Shown: positions 53,897-63,203 of the stretch, piece by piece
Layout: each line of letters begins with the position of its first letter
Position numbering within the stretch: position 1 is the first letter of the stretch
DNA from: Owenweeksia sp.
GTDB lineage: Bacteria; Bacteroidota; Bacteroidia; Flavobacteriales; Schleiferiaceae
Length of the DNA: 64,000 nucleotides
NCBI GenBank assembly: GCA_002695025.1
Contig: NZNV01000017.1
Coordinates: forward strand, 310,001-374,000
Direction of reading: 5' to 3'
Notes under the pieces: model-generated
What the model saw: the letters and a program-made list of their open reading frames with translations, nothing else
Told to the model about the DNA's origin: nothing
The model's database searches: none
Translations under genes and position numbers: made by a program

Positions 53897-54169
53897 ATGG
53901 GATACGAAGCATTAATCACATTAGATCTTCCGAACTCTACAGATGAGCAACGGGACAAGTTTTATGAGGTACTGGCGAAAGAAAAGTGGGTAAAGTTAAA
54001 AACCCTCACAACCACATGGACTGTCTTATTTAATGATGGAGTTACACGAGCTAGATGTGTAGAGATATTGATGCAGGATTTAAAGAAAGCTAAGGAGCAA
54101 AGTAGAATATATACTGTAGCATACGCCATTCAATTGGATCAGCAATCGGTTGAGGTAGACAAGCTTTAG
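53897..54169 (+). CDS. Small alpha/beta protein, Cas2-like by topology only
   Basis: A 90-residue protein with strand YEALITLDL, helix SDEQRDKFYEVLAKE-like, strand TTTWTVLFN, helix RCVEILMQDLKKAKEQ and strand IYTVAYAIQL. This beta-alpha-beta-beta-alpha-beta order fits the ferredoxin-like fold of Cas2/VapD and of several unrelated small families. There is no CRISPR array nor cas gene nearby, so CRISPR adaptation is unlikely. A hairpin repeat follows the gene. Confidence 0.6.
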   Translation: MGYEALITLDLPNSTDEQRDKFYEVLAKEKWVKLKTLTTTWTVLFNDGVTRARCVEILMQDLKKAKEQSRIYTVAYAIQLDQQSVEVDKL

Positions 54170-54209
54170 GGTGTTTTGTTGACTGTAAAGAAAACTAAGC
54201 CTTCGATAT

Positions 54210-54256
54210 AAACCTTCCAGGTTTTTCTTCATAGCGGGAATAAACCTGGAAGGTTT
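54210..54256. repeat. Intergenic hairpin repeat, type B copy 4
   Basis: AAACCTTCCAGGTTT pairs perfectly over 15 bases with AAACCTGGAAGGTTT around a 17-base loop and is followed by TTTT-type sequence. Same arms as the hairpins at 41483 and 49897. Lies between convergent genes at 53897 and 54266. Confidence 0.75.
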
Positions 54257-54265
54257 TAATTATGA

Positions 54266-54415
54266 TTAACTCTTACAACCATTTTTCCCACAGGTTATGC
54301 TGGAACTAGTATTAACCCAATGTTCCGGATGTTTCTTGGTGTCTGTGCCGCAACCGGTAGTTCCTCCTTTGCTTCCTCTGTGTACTTCATTAGTAGGGGT
54401 GTGTTTAACTGCCAT
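54266..54415 (-). CDS. 49-residue Cys-rich small protein
   Basis: A minus-strand frame from ATG (54413-54415) to TAA (54266-54268) reads MAVKHTPTNEVHRGSKGGTT, then GCGTDTKKHPEHWVN and ends ITCGKNGCKS. The C-x...HW...TC-x2-NGC pattern and the balanced composition mark it as a real conserved-type gene despite its size. It may bind zinc through three cysteines and a histidine. No signal peptide. Function unknown. Confidence 0.75.
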   Translation of the reverse strand: MAVKHTPTNEVHRGSKGGTTGCGTDTKKHPEHWVNTSSSITCGKNGCKS

Positions 54416-54491
54416 AAAATAGATATTTAAAAGTTTATATAAATAAACAAAAAATATCTAACATTTGATAGTCTTAATTTTTAAAAATAAC

Positions 54492-55523
54492 ATGTTTATT
54501 ATGAGAAACATTTACCTGCTATTATGCCTGGTTATATCCGGCACCCTCTTATCCCAGAAATACGATCTGCAACAGATCCACGCTACCCAAAAGTTTTACC
54601 TCAATAATGCCACCCGGGAAGCTTTAGGGACCGGAAACAGCAAAACCACTTTATCCATACCCTTGCCGGATAATACGGTAGAATGGTATTATTCCTTTTC
54701 GGCCACTCGTGAAGATGGCAGCCAGAGCCTGAATCTCTTTGGTCAATTGATCAACATCCTGGAACCTTCCGGTATTTCCGGAGCTATGTTTGGTGCCATT
54801 ACCGTACCGGATGGTAATGCGGCCTGCAATATTTATATGACCGACTTTGAAAACGCGCGACTATTTGAAGAAGGCTCTCGGTTTACTTATTACCCAGCTC
54901 ATTCGAGGGAGAGTTATACGGAAGGTGTTGTGAAAGTCAATGAATTTAATGGTCAGGGTTTATATCTCTGCATTGAAAACCCGGCCAATTGGGAGGGAGC
55001 TACTGTTTTTGTTGAGGTTACAGCCCTGGTGGATACCGCAAAGCCTGAAAAAGCTCCCACTACCGAAGAAATAATAACCGATGGAATCGTCAACCTGCTC
55101 GGGGCGATCCAAGAGAATAATAAAGCTAAAAAAGAAGCTCGTAAACAGGAAGAACAGTTTCGCAATTATTGGAATACGGGCCGGGTATTTTACGAGAGTG
55201 GTGACTTTGAAACCGCTATGTCCTATACCCAAAAAGCCCTGGAGCTGGGTGAACACCCCACTCTGTATTTTAACCTCGGTTTGGACCAATGGTGCAGCGA
55301 CAGCAGCAACACCTGCACAGCGACTTACCTTAAAGGGTTAAATATGATTTATCAATTGGAAAGCCAGGAAGAAGCTATTGAAGCATTGGAAGCGAGTATT
55401 CAAGACTTGGAAGAGGCGGTGAGTAAATACCATTTTGTGAGCTATACCCCACCTGCAGTCAGGCTTTTGGCTTTAAAGCTTGAAGAGGTAAAAGCGGTGG
55501 AGAAGTGGAAGAGGAGGTTTTGA
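54492..55523 (+). CDS. Secreted TPR-containing protein
   Basis: About 343 residues. The signal peptide (MRNIYLLLCLVISGTLLS, preceded by MFI) argues for a start at 54492 or 54501; the frame itself opens at a TTG at 54465. A beta-rich N-terminal domain (SKTTLSIPLPDNTVEWYYSF) is followed by a charged helix (NKAKKEARKQEEQFRN) and tetratricopeptide repeats (VFYESGDFETAMSYTQKALE). Periplasmic or surface. Unknown role; transcribed alone. Confidence 0.7.
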   Translation: MFIMRNIYLLLCLVISGTLLSQKYDLQQIHATQKFYLNNATREALGTGNSKTTLSIPLPDNTVEWYYSFSATREDGSQSLNLFGQLINILEPSGISGAMFGAITVPDGNAACNIYMTDFENARLFEEGSRFTYYPAHSRESYTEGVVKVNEFNGQGLYLCIENPANWEGATVFVEVTALVDTAKPEKAPTTEEIITDGIVNLLGAIQENNKAKKEARKQEEQFRNYWNTGRVFYESGDFETAMSYTQKALELGEHPTLYFNLGLDQWCSDSSNTCTATYLKGLNMIYQLESQEEAIEALEASIQDLEEAVSKYHFVSYTPPAVRLLALKLEEVKAVEKWKRRF

Positions 55524-55596
55524 CGCGAGATAAAACCTTCTTAGTTAATATGTTATATAGTTTAACGTGAGTTTGATTTAAGATTCACGGAGGAGC

Positions 55597-55653
55597 GTTT
55601 TGTCACATTTAGTGTCCCGAACTGGCTTCGGGGTGTATTGAAATGGACAAAAC
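55597..55653. repeat. Palindromic intergenic repeat, type A copy 2 (inverted)
   Basis: GTTTTGTCACATT ... GGACAAAAC with inner AGTGTCCCG / CGGGGTGTATTGAAATG. It is the reverse complement of the element at 39601-39684 with a different central hairpin. Terminal GTTTTGTC and GACAAAAC are inverted copies. Confidence 0.7.
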
Positions 55654-55661
55654 AATACACG

Positions 55662-55715
55662 GTTTCGATACAATCCATCCCGGCTGAGCCGTGACGGATC
55701 ACTCAACCTGACATT
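55662..55715. repeat. Palindromic intergenic repeat, type A copy 3 (partial)
   Basis: GTTTCGATACAATCC ... GGATCACTCAACCTGACATT repeats the inner segments of the element at 39601-39684 in the same orientation, with a GGCT/AGCC hairpin in the centre and without the long terminal arms. It abuts copy 2 head to head. Confidence 0.65.
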
Positions 55716-55755
55716 CGTTTATCATCATAGACTTACGTTAGTTTAGCTCTCGATA

Positions 55756-56595
55756 CTACTTTTTCCCCCCGAAGACACGATTGATCAACGATTGCCCCTC
55801 CCGTTCCTCCAGTTGCTGCCGTATGGCCTCAAACTCGCTGTTGATGGCGGCCAGCTTTTCGTTTTGTTGCGTGAAATGGGTACTGAAGTTGTTTTTCACA
55901 TCAGCTATATTCTGGTTAAAGGTTTGGATATCACCACCTTCAAATAAAGCGGCTATCCGGGACTGGGTTTCTTTAGAGAGCTTTTGTAGACTGGCCATAT
56001 TCTGCTCCAGCGTGCTTTGGATGGTCTGTTCCCCACTGCTGATTTGCTCTTTCACCTTGTCTTCTACGGTTTGTTTAAGAGAGGACAGTAAGTCCTTAAA
56101 ACCACTTTGGTGATCATGTACCAGCTTTTCCTGCTCGGCTACCAGCTCCGTGGTTTTGTCGGTCAGGGAGTTGAGCTTCGCGGAATGATGATCCAGTTTG
56201 GTCTTAATACCCTTATAATCTTCCAGGCTTACTTCCAGCTTTTGCAGTTGAACCGTGAAATGCTCATTGGTTTGATTGACCTGTTGCACGTAAGCCTGGT
56301 ATTGCATGCTAAGGGATTGGAGATGTTTTTTATGGGTTTCGTTCTGGGCCTGCAAGTGTGTATTGGTGTGTTGCTGGTATTCGGCAAAAGCTTTTCCATA
56401 ATAATTAGTCAGTTCGGTAAGCTTTTGAGCCAGTTCCTTCAGGTAGTGGTCCGTAGAATTTTTAAGGTGCTCCAGATTCTGGGAGAGGAACAGCTTCTGG
56501 TTGCCTTCATATCGCCTGATATGGCGTACCATTACAATGATGGTAACGATATGCGTAAGAACTAGGAATATAATGAGATTGAAAAGATCGTTCAT
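55756..56595 (-). CDS. Membrane-anchored coiled-coil protein of the tubulin/actin-like operon
   Basis: A 279-residue protein with one N-terminal membrane helix (LFNLIIFLVLTHIVTIIVMV, residues 4-23) and an almost continuous coiled coil to the end (for example KELAQKLTELTNYYGKAFAE). Last gene of the minus-strand operon, 4 bases after the lipoprotein gene at 56600. A structural or scaffold role linking the membrane to the cytomotive proteins is inferred from neighbours only. Confidence 0.7.
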   Translation of the reverse strand: MNDLFNLIIFLVLTHIVTIIVMVRHIRRYEGNQKLFLSQNLEHLKNSTDHYLKELAQKLTELTNYYGKAFAEYQQHTNTHLQAQNETHKKHLQSLSMQYQAYVQQVNQTNEHFTVQLQKLEVSLEDYKGIKTKLDHHSAKLNSLTDKTTELVAEQEKLVHDHQSGFKDLLSSLKQTVEDKVKEQISSGEQTIQSTLEQNMASLQKLSKETQSRIAALFEGGDIQTFNQNIADVKNNFSTHFTQQNEKLAAINSEFEAIRQQLEEREGQSLINRVFGGKK

Positions 56596-56599
56596 AAAC

Positions 56600-58063
56600 T
56601 TACTCTATGCGGATGCGCAGTTTTTCAGTTACCATCCATTTTCCTCCCTCTAGTTTTAAGCGGCCGGGCTGGTTCTTATCCTGCACAATGTGCTTACCTT
56701 CCAGATGTCCACCCTCTATTTCGCATACCGGTTCCAGCTCATAGGCGTAATTAGTAAGTGCAGAACTCACCGCGCTTTCTTCCTGGGTTAGAAACAAGAA
56801 CGTAGCTTCGGTAGGTGTCTGGGAGTTTACGTCTATTCGGTAAGTATGTTTATTCGGATCGAGTTCCGGTTTCTTCTTTTCATCGGGGAAATAGCCTTCC
56901 GGAGAGGGGGGAGGGGAGTAATAGGTGTCCATTATTAATTCCTTATCGGATTGCCTTAACTTTTCCTGAAGAGTTACTAAATAAGCATCAAGCTTTTGGT
57001 CAAAATCTTCTTTACGGATCTTATCCAGATCATAATTCATCTTAAGCTTATCTATCTCATCTTTAACCAGGTAATAAAGCTTGTTCTTTCTATGGAGATT
57101 AGTGAAGAGGTTGGACCATTCTTTCAGATCAATCAGCCTTTGTGGTTCCAGCTTAGCGTTGATCTCATGCAAAGTATAGGTTTGCGGTTCTGATGGTTGC
57201 TGAGAACGTATTCTGTGTGAAGCTTTCTCGGGTTCTGTTGACCTGTTATTTTGCCGGATACTTGTACTCAGTCCCTCCACCTGCAGTGATATGGAGTTGA
57301 GATCCTTTGATTTAGAATTCAGACGGTTGGAAATGTCTGTGATCAATTTTTTTTGGCCTCGAATTTGGGAAAATAGATAAACCAGGGCTATGAGAATAAG
57401 GGCTATCAGTCCAACCACAAACCAGCTTAACCAATTATTCATGAAATCAGGATCAGGACTGTTATCAATATCCTGTTTAACTGATTCCTCGGATGAGAGT
57501 ACTCGTAATGCATTGAATTCAGATATGGTTGAGTTCCTAAGGATCGATAACCTTTGGCCCCATTCGGTAGAATAGTAGCGCTTATTAGTTAAAATTTGAT
57601 GAGCTGTGGTTGAGAGGGAGTCAAGATGAATGATAAAATTCTCTGAATCGACTTTTTGTGCTAATTGGCCTTGTCTACGCTTAAGGTTTTGAAAAATGTC
57701 CTGGTTTTTATCAGGAATGCTATCAAACAGAATTTCCAGTTTTTTGGCATTCATGCAACCTTCTTCATAACAAAGGCAGTTGGCGTGGATAATATCAAGC
57801 TCGTATTTTTCAGCGGTGTCCTTCTCGAGCTTACCTGAGCGCCTTACTTCAATTAAGTATTGCGAAACGATGCAATTCAATTTATTACCATAGGAGTTAA
57901 ATAACCGCTTAACGTAATCAGAGGATGCGGCAGGCTTTTCGTGCTTTTCAGCAACAGAGACTGGTTTTTTAACTTCAGAACTTTGACTTTCCGGATTATC
58001 GCAGCTGCTGAAACAAAAGGACAAAAAGAAAAGTATGGAAAGGGTATATTTTGCTCTATTCAT
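56600..58063 (-). CDS. Lipoprotein with internal membrane helix, operon member
   Basis: A ~487-residue protein. The ATG at 58061-58063 starts a signal peptide with lipobox FSSC (MNRAKYTLSILFFLSFCFSSC); an in-frame TTG at 58078 overlaps the upstream stop codon and is an alternative start. Residues ~40-200 are helical with paired cysteines (ANCLCYEEGC), a membrane helix follows (WFVVGLIALILIALVYLF, ~215-235), then coiled coil and a C-terminal beta-rich domain (TYRIDVNSQTPTEATFLF). No family recognised. It probably spans the inner membrane and contributes to the operon's complex. Confidence 0.65.
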   Translation of the reverse strand: MNRAKYTLSILFFLSFCFSSCDNPESQSSEVKKPVSVAEKHEKPAASSDYVKRLFNSYGNKLNCIVSQYLIEVRRSGKLEKDTAEKYELDIIHANCLCYEEGCMNAKKLEILFDSIPDKNQDIFQNLKRRQGQLAQKVDSENFIIHLDSLSTTAHQILTNKRYYSTEWGQRLSILRNSTISEFNALRVLSSEESVKQDIDNSPDPDFMNNWLSWFVVGLIALILIALVYLFSQIRGQKKLITDISNRLNSKSKDLNSISLQVEGLSTSIRQNNRSTEPEKASHRIRSQQPSEPQTYTLHEINAKLEPQRLIDLKEWSNLFTNLHRKNKLYYLVKDEIDKLKMNYDLDKIRKEDFDQKLDAYLVTLQEKLRQSDKELIMDTYYSPPPSPEGYFPDEKKKPELDPNKHTYRIDVNSQTPTEATFLFLTQEESAVSSALTNYAYELEPVCEIEGGHLEGKHIVQDKNQPGRLKLEGGKWMVTEKLRIRIE

Positions 58064-58074
58064 GACTAAGGCTT

Positions 58075-61000
58075 TCAACTTTTTAATTCTTCCATTCTTC
58101 CCGAATCTATCATAGCCATGGAAAGGTCATACATAATAGCACGTATGGGATAAAAGAACATGGTTTCGTGTACCACCTGCTGGCTTTCGTAGTTTTTCTT
58201 TTGTTGTATAGCCAGGCGTAAGGCACTTTGGATATTATTCTCGTTCAGGCAGTAATTCTTGCACTTCTCCTGGTTGTAGCTGTCGTCCAAACCAAAATTG
58301 CGGGTAAAGCCACAGTCGTACCACAGGTCTTCAAAGAAAAACTCCAGGAAGTTCATTACGTTGTGAGTCACCTCCTGTACGGTAGGATCATCATCGTCCA
58401 GGAATTTTTCGTAGCGATAATTCTTCTTGACCTTACCATCATTATCATGTATCAGCGTATAATTATCCCCCAGGGCAAAGTGATATACTTCCTGGTCGGC
58501 ATCCAGTTTATCTTTTATGGAGGGCAGTCCAATAATTCCCCCAGCTGCGGTAGCGTGTTTGGGGTTTTGACTGATCTCCAGTTTCAGGGGTGGTACTTCT
58601 TCGGTCTCAAATACTTTCCCGAAGATAGTGGATATCAGTTGTGCCATGCCATTGGAACGGTTCAGGTCCGGGTCGCGGTTGGTCATTTCCAGTAACCTGG
58701 CCCCGTTGCCACTTAAGCCGATCTTATCTGGCATGTCCGCCCCACTCATTTTCACAATTTGAGCAGCATGGTAAAAGAGGGCGGAGTGATGTAGGAGGAA
58801 CAGTAATTGTAATTCCTTGTCCAGTTGGATCACTTCACGCATTTCTCTTTGTTTGAGGAAGAACATCATCAGGTCTGAGGAGCGTAGGTTCTTCTCATTC
58901 ACCATATAATTGATGATGCGGGTTTTGGAGGCATTGCCTTTAAAAACCTCTTTTCCTTTTTCCAGGTATTTCTGGAAGATACCGTTGCGCTTTTGCGGAT
59001 CCACATTCTTATTGAGGCCATCTTCATAAAGATGATCGCCTGCGAAGCGGAATGAAGAAGTCATCAGAGGTGCCCCGTCTTTAAACAGCAGGAAATCACT
59101 GGTACCACCCCCTATATCCACGTTCAGGTACAAACGGCCAGGTCCGTAACTGCGGGTATGGCTGAAGTAAGGCGCCCAGGATTCGGTTACCTCGTACAGT
59201 TGAGGTTTATTTTCAGCGGTTTTGGCAAAATACTTCAGGTAGGTTTGTCGCCATATATTTTTAAAGGTAGTAGCCTGGTCAATATTCATGCTAAGGGGTT
59301 TAAACCAGATCACATCCGTACGGTCCGGTTGCACACCCATTTCCAGCAAGCGTGTACGCCCCATCAAAGCTACCTGGTCAATGAACAGGTGCAAGCGGTT
59401 ACGCACATCCGGGCTATTAGGGTCGGACGTCCCCCATTTAAGGTGACTATACGCTTTATCCAGGCTCTGACGCATCTCAAATTGTTCAATGGCAAAGGGT
59501 ATGTTCACGTTTACCAGGGCACTGAGCTCGTCAATTTCTTTGGGGTTGGTGTCGTTATCCTGGTTAATGATGGTGCGTATGGGAAATTCGTAATCTGAGC
59601 CATCTCCTATAACTGAAGGCATGAGTTCGGACATTTGCGGAGGTAGAAAGGAAATGAAATTATCTACCCCGTAATCGTACTTTTCTGAGCCGCGTTTGCC
59701 CGGGACTGGCTCATGTAAAAAGGCCAGGTGTGGAAAATCATCCCCCTCGCTGGTTGGGGATGAGCTTAGGGTTTCTGGTTGCCCATTATCACCCGCAACC
59801 GTCACATAGGTATTGCTAGTACCGATGTCAAAAGCAATAGAACCTTTGCTGTGCAATTGCTTTAGTTCTCCCCATTGCGGGATTACCACGCATTCCGTAA
59901 GAAAACCTTTGGTGGTTATTTCCACACCAATTATGTCAAAGCGGATGTCATCGGTTGTGCCTTTGTTGGCCTTACGGTCTTTATCCAAAGAATGGGTGGC
60001 TAATTCGGTATACTGGGTATTGTAGCGCTGTCCTTCTTCTTTCCGGGTGCGGCTAAACTCAAGGTTTCGTTTAATGAGAACGGTTTGTGGTCCATTCCTG
60101 TCTTCTCTTAAAAAAGAACAATGCAGGCGCTCAATGGAATTATCGTAAAACTGGGCGATCTTATAAAAGTCGTTGTAGCGGTTATCCGAAACCCGGAAGA
60201 AGGGGTAGATACCCAGGCCAAAGCTCACTTTCACGATGGCTCCCTTGGCATCGCTGCTTACCCCGGCTGGGTCTACATCAGAATAGAGTCTTTCAAAGGT
60301 AATGGAGCCGGTGTCGTTATCTCCCTGAACAGGTATGGTTAGCTTTACAGAAACTGCTCCACTTTGCAAGCGTTCCATATTGAGATTGGCTTCCAGGTCA
60401 TTAAGGGTGAAATAGTCGAAGTAGGCGGGTTTTATAGGCGGTAATAAGTTCTGGCATTCTCTGCCACCCACGGTTTTAAACCTCTCAGAGTTGATATTGG
60501 CCTCCTCAATTTCCACCAGGTTTTTAGCCAGGAAATCATTTTTACCAAAGCAAGGGTATTTGATATTAAACTTAGGCAGCTCCCGATCTTCAATAACGGA
60601 AGTGTTAAAGTTATTGGGGTCTACATCAGCAGGCATGGGGCCGGTATAGTATTTCCAGTGGTGCATGCGGGAATCAGGGATGATTATCAGCGGTGGGTTT
60701 TGCAGGTTTTTACCACTGCGTATAGCATAGTCACTGTTTCTTAATATTTCTTTTGGGTCTGCACCTTTTTCACAACGGTACTGCAGGTCTTTACCTAATA
60801 AAAAGAGTGGGTTGTTGGAGATGGAAAGTACCTGGCAGCGAGGTTCTTCATCTTTACCCAGGGCATTGTTCTCTATTTTACGGATAAAGTCTTTCAACTC
60901 AGGCTCCGCAATATGCTGCCGGCTGTTTTTGATGTAACGGTGTACATCCGGGAAGGCATTTACGGCAATGGAACTTGTCTCAAAAAACCAGTTTAGAAAT

Positions 61001-61659
61001 TTCTGAAAGCCTGTATCCCGTTTGTAGAGAGGTTGCCGGTCACGGAAAAAGTAGGAAGCATCGAGTTTCTGAATGTCTTTTGGCGTTCTTTCGTTAATAG
61101 TAAAGAAGCCGGTAAGGGGAGAGGTGCCGCCTATAATACTACTGTCCAGCCGAATAAGTAGCAGGTTTCTAAAGGGGTTCTTATCGCCATAGCGCTTTCC
61201 TTCCTGGTTGTAATTGCGGATGTAATTACGGAGCGTACCGGCAAAGGTCTCCCGGCCCACGTCACCATTAGAAGCAAAGCGGTCCAGTTCACTATCGTTC
61301 CAGTTTAGCACGGATATACGCTGGCTAAGTCCTAGTACATCATAATTATACATCAGTTCGTAAAGGTCCAGGCAGTGGGACACGATGCGGTGATAAGTGG
61401 TTTCACCATCCAGTACTTTTTCCTGCTTGCCCTGACCTTTTTCTGCATCGCGATAGGCTTCATTGATAAAGCGGAAGGCCGTTTCAAAAAGGTGCATTTG
61501 TGCAAAGGGGCTGGGTATAGAGGTTACCGGTATTTCACGTTCGCCCACATTGTCTTTTATCTTACTGATAGTTTCCTCATTATGAGGGTTTCCGGCAAAG
61601 GCATTCCATAATAAATTGGGTACACTTTCCCCCCGGTTAATGCTGATCTTGTAAGCCAT
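58075..61659 (-). CDS. Hsp70/actin-superfamily ATPase, 1194 residues
   Basis: The last 600 residues carry the actin/Hsp70 nucleotide fold in order: phosphate 1 loop SIAFDIGTSNTYVTVAG (~608), phosphate 2 loop NVDIGGGTSDFLLF (~848) and adenosine motif KIGLSGNGARLLEM (~980). The first 600 residues are a separate region of mixed strands and helices (for example FRYxLLLIRLDSS-type segments) that I do not recognise. Far larger than DnaK (~640) and with no substrate-binding domain. It lies 3 bases after the tubulin-like gene. ATP hydrolysis is very likely; polymerisation is not shown. It may be related to the large actin-like proteins of membrane-remodelling loci. Confidence 0.82.
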   Translation of the reverse strand: MAYKISINRGESVPNLLWNAFAGNPHNEETISKIKDNVGEREIPVTSIPSPFAQMHLFETAFRFINEAYRDAEKGQGKQEKVLDGETTYHRIVSHCLDLYELMYNYDVLGLSQRISVLNWNDSELDRFASNGDVGRETFAGTLRNYIRNYNQEGKRYGDKNPFRNLLLIRLDSSIIGGTSPLTGFFTINERTPKDIQKLDASYFFRDRQPLYKRDTGFQKFLNWFFETSSIAVNAFPDVHRYIKNSRQHIAEPELKDFIRKIENNALGKDEEPRCQVLSISNNPLFLLGKDLQYRCEKGADPKEILRNSDYAIRSGKNLQNPPLIIIPDSRMHHWKYYTGPMPADVDPNNFNTSVIEDRELPKFNIKYPCFGKNDFLAKNLVEIEEANINSERFKTVGGRECQNLLPPIKPAYFDYFTLNDLEANLNMERLQSGAVSVKLTIPVQGDNDTGSITFERLYSDVDPAGVSSDAKGAIVKVSFGLGIYPFFRVSDNRYNDFYKIAQFYDNSIERLHCSFLREDRNGPQTVLIKRNLEFSRTRKEEGQRYNTQYTELATHSLDKDRKANKGTTDDIRFDIIGVEITTKGFLTECVVIPQWGELKQLHSKGSIAFDIGTSNTYVTVAGDNGQPETLSSSPTSEGDDFPHLAFLHEPVPGKRGSEKYDYGVDNFISFLPPQMSELMPSVIGDGSDYEFPIRTIINQDNDTNPKEIDELSALVNVNIPFAIEQFEMRQSLDKAYSHLKWGTSDPNSPDVRNRLHLFIDQVALMGRTRLLEMGVQPDRTDVIWFKPLSMNIDQATTFKNIWRQTYLKYFAKTAENKPQLYEVTESWAPYFSHTRSYGPGRLYLNVDIGGGTSDFLLFKDGAPLMTSSFRFAGDHLYEDGLNKNVDPQKRNGIFQKYLEKGKEVFKGNASKTRIINYMVNEKNLRSSDLMMFFLKQREMREVIQLDKELQLLFLLHHSALFYHAAQIVKMSGADMPDKIGLSGNGARLLEMTNRDPDLNRSNGMAQLISTIFGKVFETEEVPPLKLEISQNPKHATAAGGIIGLPSIKDKLDADQEVYHFALGDNYTLIHDNDGKVKKNYRYEKFLDDDDPTVQEVTHNVMNFLEFFFEDLWYDCGFTRNFGLDDSYNQEKCKNYCLNENNIQSALRLAIQQKKNYESQQVVHETMFFYPIRAIMYDLSMAMIDSGRMEELKS

Positions 61660-61662
61660 GAG

Positions 61663-63183
61663 TTAGTTTTTAAAGCGTTCAGAGTAAATGGCATTACTGC
61701 CTTCCTGCAACAACGCAATGAGTTTCATTTCAAAGGATTGGAGCTCCTTGTTTTGCGTAATATCATCCACCTTTTGGGTGAAAGTCTTATCGAAGTCAAT
61801 AGCATCTTTTCTAAAGAAGTTGGAGTTGTCTAAAGCGGGTATGCCGTTTACCACGTTAAAAAGGCTTTCACGGCTTAGATTAAGTTCAATGGGAGTGCCG
61901 TTATTCCCCACAGATCCGCTTACATTCATATTAAAGGGCACAAACTTGCGGCCGTGCCGGTCAGAACCGAGCTGGTACAGCCACCGGTAATAATACTTAC
62001 CGCAAAATTCCCGTAGGTCTTTTACGAGTTGGTTGGATTTGAAGTTGGCGGGTACTTGCAGCTCTTTTCGCCAGGTAAGGCGAGAGTCGTCTAAAGCATC
62101 ATTCAGGTAATTGGTAATGTACAGGCTCAGGTACTTGAACTTGATAAACTGTTCCAGCAGGTTATCACTGGTTTTACCCAGGTGGGTAAGATTGATCTCG
62201 GTAGTATCCTCACTAATGCCAAATTCAAAGTATTTAATGGGAGAACTGAGTTCGGAAGCTTCCTTAGCTTCATTTTCGTGCTGTATGAATTCCAGGATGG
62301 AGAGGGCAGAGGCAAATTCAATAAAATTAGCCTCATTCTTTTGGTTTTCACCCCCGTCAAAATTTTCATACTGGCTTCTGCGGTAATCTCCTGTATAAAA
62401 AAGAGCGTTGAGATTGCTGGCCAGGTATTTTTCATAATAAGCCAGGGCGGCTTTGGTTTTAGAAGTAAAGGTATTGCTGTCAATGGCACTTTCTCCGTTC
62501 CGGAATTTATCGGAATCCACTTCAAAGTAGGGTAAAATAGAAATACCCCCTATAATAGAGTCCTTTATATACTCACTGTTGTTGATGCCGCTTTTAGGGT
62601 CACGAAAAACATTGAGTAGAAGCGGAAAACCCGCAGCACCGGTGCCTCCAAATATAGAACTGATGATGAAAATGCGATCACCTGGTTTAAACTCCTGCGT
62701 AAACTCTTTAAAGCCTCGTGATTCCACTACTTGCTTAAGTACGATGCTACCCACACTAGGAACTCCTAAAAAACCTTTTTCCAGGTTCATCTCACGACTG
62801 GCCTCAGTAAAAAGTAAGTCTATTAAGCCTTTAGTAGAGGTGAGATCGGAAGCATTCAGTTGGTTATAGCCGATCATATTGGCGAGGGTGCCTATATCGG
62901 TGCCACTGATGTTTAGTTCTTTAGGCATTTCCACTTCTGTACGGAAAAAGCTATCCGGGTAAAGGTTGGTAGGCACATTGTTGTAAAGCTTTTCATGAAT
63001 ATCACGGTATTTACCTACGATGTGCCGGAAGTACTCCAGGTCACCATTATTAACATCCGTATCAATCACCATAGGTACAATCTTGTCTGTTTCGGCTTTT
63101 AGGCCTGAAGCCAGGAGCATGACCAGTGATTTTAAAACGCGTGTTCCTGTTCCTCCTATCCCGAATACATATAGTTTGGACAT
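61663..63183 (-). CDS. Tubulin/FtsZ-like GTPase domain protein
   Basis: A 506-residue protein of the divergent tubulin-like group. The N-terminus YVFGIGGTGTRVLKSLVMLL has the first nucleotide loop (GIGGTGTR, residues 8-15), VIDTD is the second strand, and IFGGTGAAGFPLLL (~178-190) is the tubulin signature loop T4 (GGTG(A/S)AG). It lacks the FtsZ C-terminal peptide and is otherwise very diverged. It is encoded directly before an Hsp70/actin-like ATPase and with membrane proteins, as in operons proposed to remodel membranes. GTP binding is likely; filament formation is an inference. Confidence 0.85.
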   Translation of the reverse strand: MSKLYVFGIGGTGTRVLKSLVMLLASGLKAETDKIVPMVIDTDVNNGDLEYFRHIVGKYRDIHEKLYNNVPTNLYPDSFFRTEVEMPKELNISGTDIGTLANMIGYNQLNASDLTSTKGLIDLLFTEASREMNLEKGFLGVPSVGSIVLKQVVESRGFKEFTQEFKPGDRIFIISSIFGGTGAAGFPLLLNVFRDPKSGINNSEYIKDSIIGGISILPYFEVDSDKFRNGESAIDSNTFTSKTKAALAYYEKYLASNLNALFYTGDYRRSQYENFDGGENQKNEANFIEFASALSILEFIQHENEAKEASELSSPIKYFEFGISEDTTEINLTHLGKTSDNLLEQFIKFKYLSLYITNYLNDALDDSRLTWRKELQVPANFKSNQLVKDLREFCGKYYYRWLYQLGSDRHGRKFVPFNMNVSGSVGNNGTPIELNLSRESLFNVVNGIPALDNSNFFRKDAIDFDKTFTQKVDDITQNKELQSFEMKLIALLQEGSNAIYSERFKN

Positions 63184-63203
63184 AATAATTTCAGATTAAA
63201 TGA

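Noticed and set aside
53897-54169. Cas2 of a CRISPR system
   Set aside because: Only the overall strand/helix order fits; there is no array, no cas1 and no conserved N-terminal Cas2 aspartate context that I can rely on.
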